In this document: one piece after another, positions 5,707 through 6,619 of the stretch
Layout: the number at the start of each line of letters is the position of its first letter
Position numbering within the stretch: position 1 is the stretch's first letter
Origin: an uncultured Pirellulales bacterium
GTDB lineage: Bacteria; Planctomycetota; Planctomycetia; Pirellulales; Lacipirellulaceae
Reading direction: 5' to 3'
Assembly: GCA_947258835.1 (NCBI GenBank)
Contig: CAMYJY010000118.1
Span: 1 to 6,619, forward strand
DNA length: 6,619 nt
Notes under the pieces: model-generated
Told to the model about the DNA's origin: nothing
Databases searched by the model: none
The model's input: only the letters and a program-made list of their open reading frames with translations
Position numbers and translations under genes: made by a program

Positions 5707-6546
5707 ATGCTTCTGCTACCAATAAAAAACCTCGTTGCTGGTACAAATCCCAGCGACCAACGAGAGCGGGCCAGTATTTTCCGAGCGGTAGCTCGCATTG
5801 TCTGGCGGCACTGCCGCCCTCGCATTGTCTGGCGGCACTGCCGCCCTCGCGTTGTCTGGCGGCACTGCCGCCCTCGCCTTGTCTGGCAGCACTGCTGCCT
5901 GCTGGCATTTTCGGTTGTTGCTCTCGCCGTGCAGAGTCTGCCCGCGGCGCCACTGGATGATAGTGGCTTGGCCGCACGACGAGAGATCTTGGACAGTCCT
6001 AGGTGGGCCGCGGCGAAAGCGAAATTTGACCAATGGCTGTCGGTGCAAACCATGTATACGGAGGATCAGATGCGGGAGCTGGAGAGCGCGTTGCGGAACC
6101 GGATCGCATCGATGTCCGGCGAGGAATTGGCCGCTTTCCTGAAGGAAATGGAAGCGAAGCTGACCGTGCTGATGAGTCCGGCCAGTCAAGACGCCCGGCG
6201 GTGGGCGTCAAAATTCACTCCCCTGGGATTGCGGAAGAGGACGGAGAAGTACGGTGTAGATGATCCCATTAGAATGCCTGCCGCTGAACTGGCGGAGGCC
6301 CTGGACGAATTTACCGCCGACCGACAAGCGGCACGAACCACTTCGGCCGCCTTTAAGCAATCGCGAGCGAAGCAGATGGCAGCCGCGCAAAGCTACCATC
6401 GGGACCGAGCCAAAGTGGCCTATCACCGCAAAGAGGCCGCCACCTTCCAGGGAGGGTCCAGTTCCTACGCACCACGCCAGGGAGGATCGGGCGTGAAGGT
6501 CTACCCCAAAACTAGCATCGGCTTTGGATTTGGCTGGGGCTGGTAG
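5707..6546 (+). CDS. Exported hypothetical protein with N-terminal 9-residue repeats and Gly/aromatic tail
   Basis: A 279-aa protein of unknown function. The ATG at 5707 is the only good start; a nearby ATG at 5695 hits a stop after nine codons. Residues 30-65 are four 9-residue repeats (RIVWRHCRP twice, RVVWRHCRP, RLVWQHCCL) encoded by a 27-bp tandem array. They lead straight into a hydrophobic stretch, LLAFSVVALAVQSLPAA (about 65-81), that looks like a signal-peptide core with cleavage near the AA, so the repeats would form an unusually long, arginine-rich n-region. The rest is charged and mostly helical (for example MSGEELAAFLKEMEAKL). It ends in a Gly/Ser/Tyr stretch and a C-terminal GFGFGWGW. 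No catalytic motif is visible. The location after the NTF2-like gene suggests a shared envelope or periplasmic role. If the array is a recent insertion, the ancestral n-region was shorter. Confidence 0.8.
   Translation: MLLLPIKNLVAGTNPSDQRERASIFRAVARIVWRHCRPRIVWRHCRPRVVWRHCRPRLVWQHCCLLAFSVVALAVQSLPAAPLDDSGLAARREILDSPRWAAAKAKFDQWLSVQTMYTEDQMRELESALRNRIASMSGEELAAFLKEMEAKLTVLMSPASQDARRWASKFTPLGLRKRTEKYGVDDPIRMPAAELAEALDEFTADRQAARTTSAAFKQSRAKQMAAAQSYHRDRAKVAYHRKEAATFQGGSSSYAPRQGGSGVKVYPKTSIGFGFGWGW
5792..5899 (+). repeat. Four tandem copies of a 27-bp palindromic unit inside a signal-peptide region
   Basis: Units lie at 5792-5818, 5819-5845, 5846-5872 and 5873-5899. The first two are identical, the third has one change, and the fourth has three. 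Each starts CTCGC, continues TTGTCT after one variable base, and ends in a 15-base palindrome: GGCGGCACTGCCGCC in units 1-3 and GGCAGCACTGCTGCC in unit 4. The two palindrome changes in unit 4 fall on paired positions, so its symmetry is kept. A small CGAGC/GCTCG stem (5782-5795) precedes and overlaps the start of the array. The unit is a multiple of three and lacks stops in several frames. Confidence 0.9.
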
Positions 6547-6566
6547 GCGGCCCCAGCGACCACCCT

Positions 6567-6619
6567 ATGCAAGTTCAACTCCTCCAACCCCAGCAGTTGA
6601 CCGAGGACCACCTGTCCAC
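6567..6619 (+). CDS. Start of a further gene, cut by the window edge
   Basis: An ATG 20 nt after the previous stop opens a frame that stays open to the end of the window and reads MQVQLLQPQQLTEDHLS. The spacing suggests a third member of the rightward operon. Seventeen codons are too few to assign a family. The opening loosely recalls planctomycete FemAB/CelD-type GNAT acetyltransferases, which often begin with a short strand and an 'LT..' helix, but this is a weak impression. Confidence 0.5.
   Translation, partial: MQVQLLQPQQLTEDHLS

Noticed and set aside
5792..5899. CRISPR array
   Set aside because: The units are directly abutting 27-bp tandem copies without spacers, and they are in frame in a coding region.
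5798..6142. Alternative plus-strand frame with LSGGTAALA repeats through the 27-bp array
   Set aside because: It is an effect of a stop-free unit whose length is a multiple of three. The frame lacks a plausible start context, and downstream of the array its residue use is unlike a protein, while the 5707 frame continues into a signal peptide and a sensible protein.

Overview
The window looks like chromosomal DNA from a planctomycete, probably a relative of Pirellula or Rhodopirellula. This is inferred from gene content and style: an exported NTF2-like (SgcJ/EcaC-type) protein followed by an exported protein with a glycine/aromatic tail, an HAD protein with a DIYGTL nucleophile motif, starts mostly lacking a strong Shine-Dalgarno sequence, and many short GC-rich palindromes. 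No RNA gene, CRISPR array, transposase or phage gene was found.

The left two thirds hold a tight minus-strand operon read from about 4146 down to 216. It encodes a GT4-like glycosyltransferase (579 aa), an HAD-superfamily protein (296 aa; its ATG overlaps the previous stop as ATGA) and a second GT4-like glycosyltransferase (429 aa; 14 nt gap). A GT-HAD-GT set fits synthesis of a small glycoside or glycan with a dephosphorylation step. Planctomycetes are known to make mannosylglucosylglycerate through a glucosyl-3-phosphoglycerate synthase, a second glycosyltransferase and a phosphatase, so this is one testable reading, but the sequence does not prove it. Downstream of the operon (1-215) lies a long imperfect inverted repeat.

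A divergent intergenic region (4147-4773) carries two 31-bp hairpins of the same design in opposite orientation, a plausible promoter for the rightward genes, a GC hairpin and a doublet of a 24-bp repeat. The right third is a plus-strand operon: an exported NTF2-like two-domain protein (4774-5664), an exported protein with a 9-residue tandem repeat before its signal-peptide core (5707-6546), and the first codons of a further gene (6567 to the window edge).

The most unusual aspect is a set of short GC-rich palindromic repeats found both between and inside genes. A 24-bp doublet occurs in frame in the first glycosyltransferase and again in the leader of the NTF2-like gene. A related 29-bp perfect palindrome lies in the same glycosyltransferase in the opposite orientation. 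A 27-bp palindromic unit is repeated four times in the signal-peptide region of the 279-aa protein, and its diverged fourth copy keeps the palindrome through paired changes.
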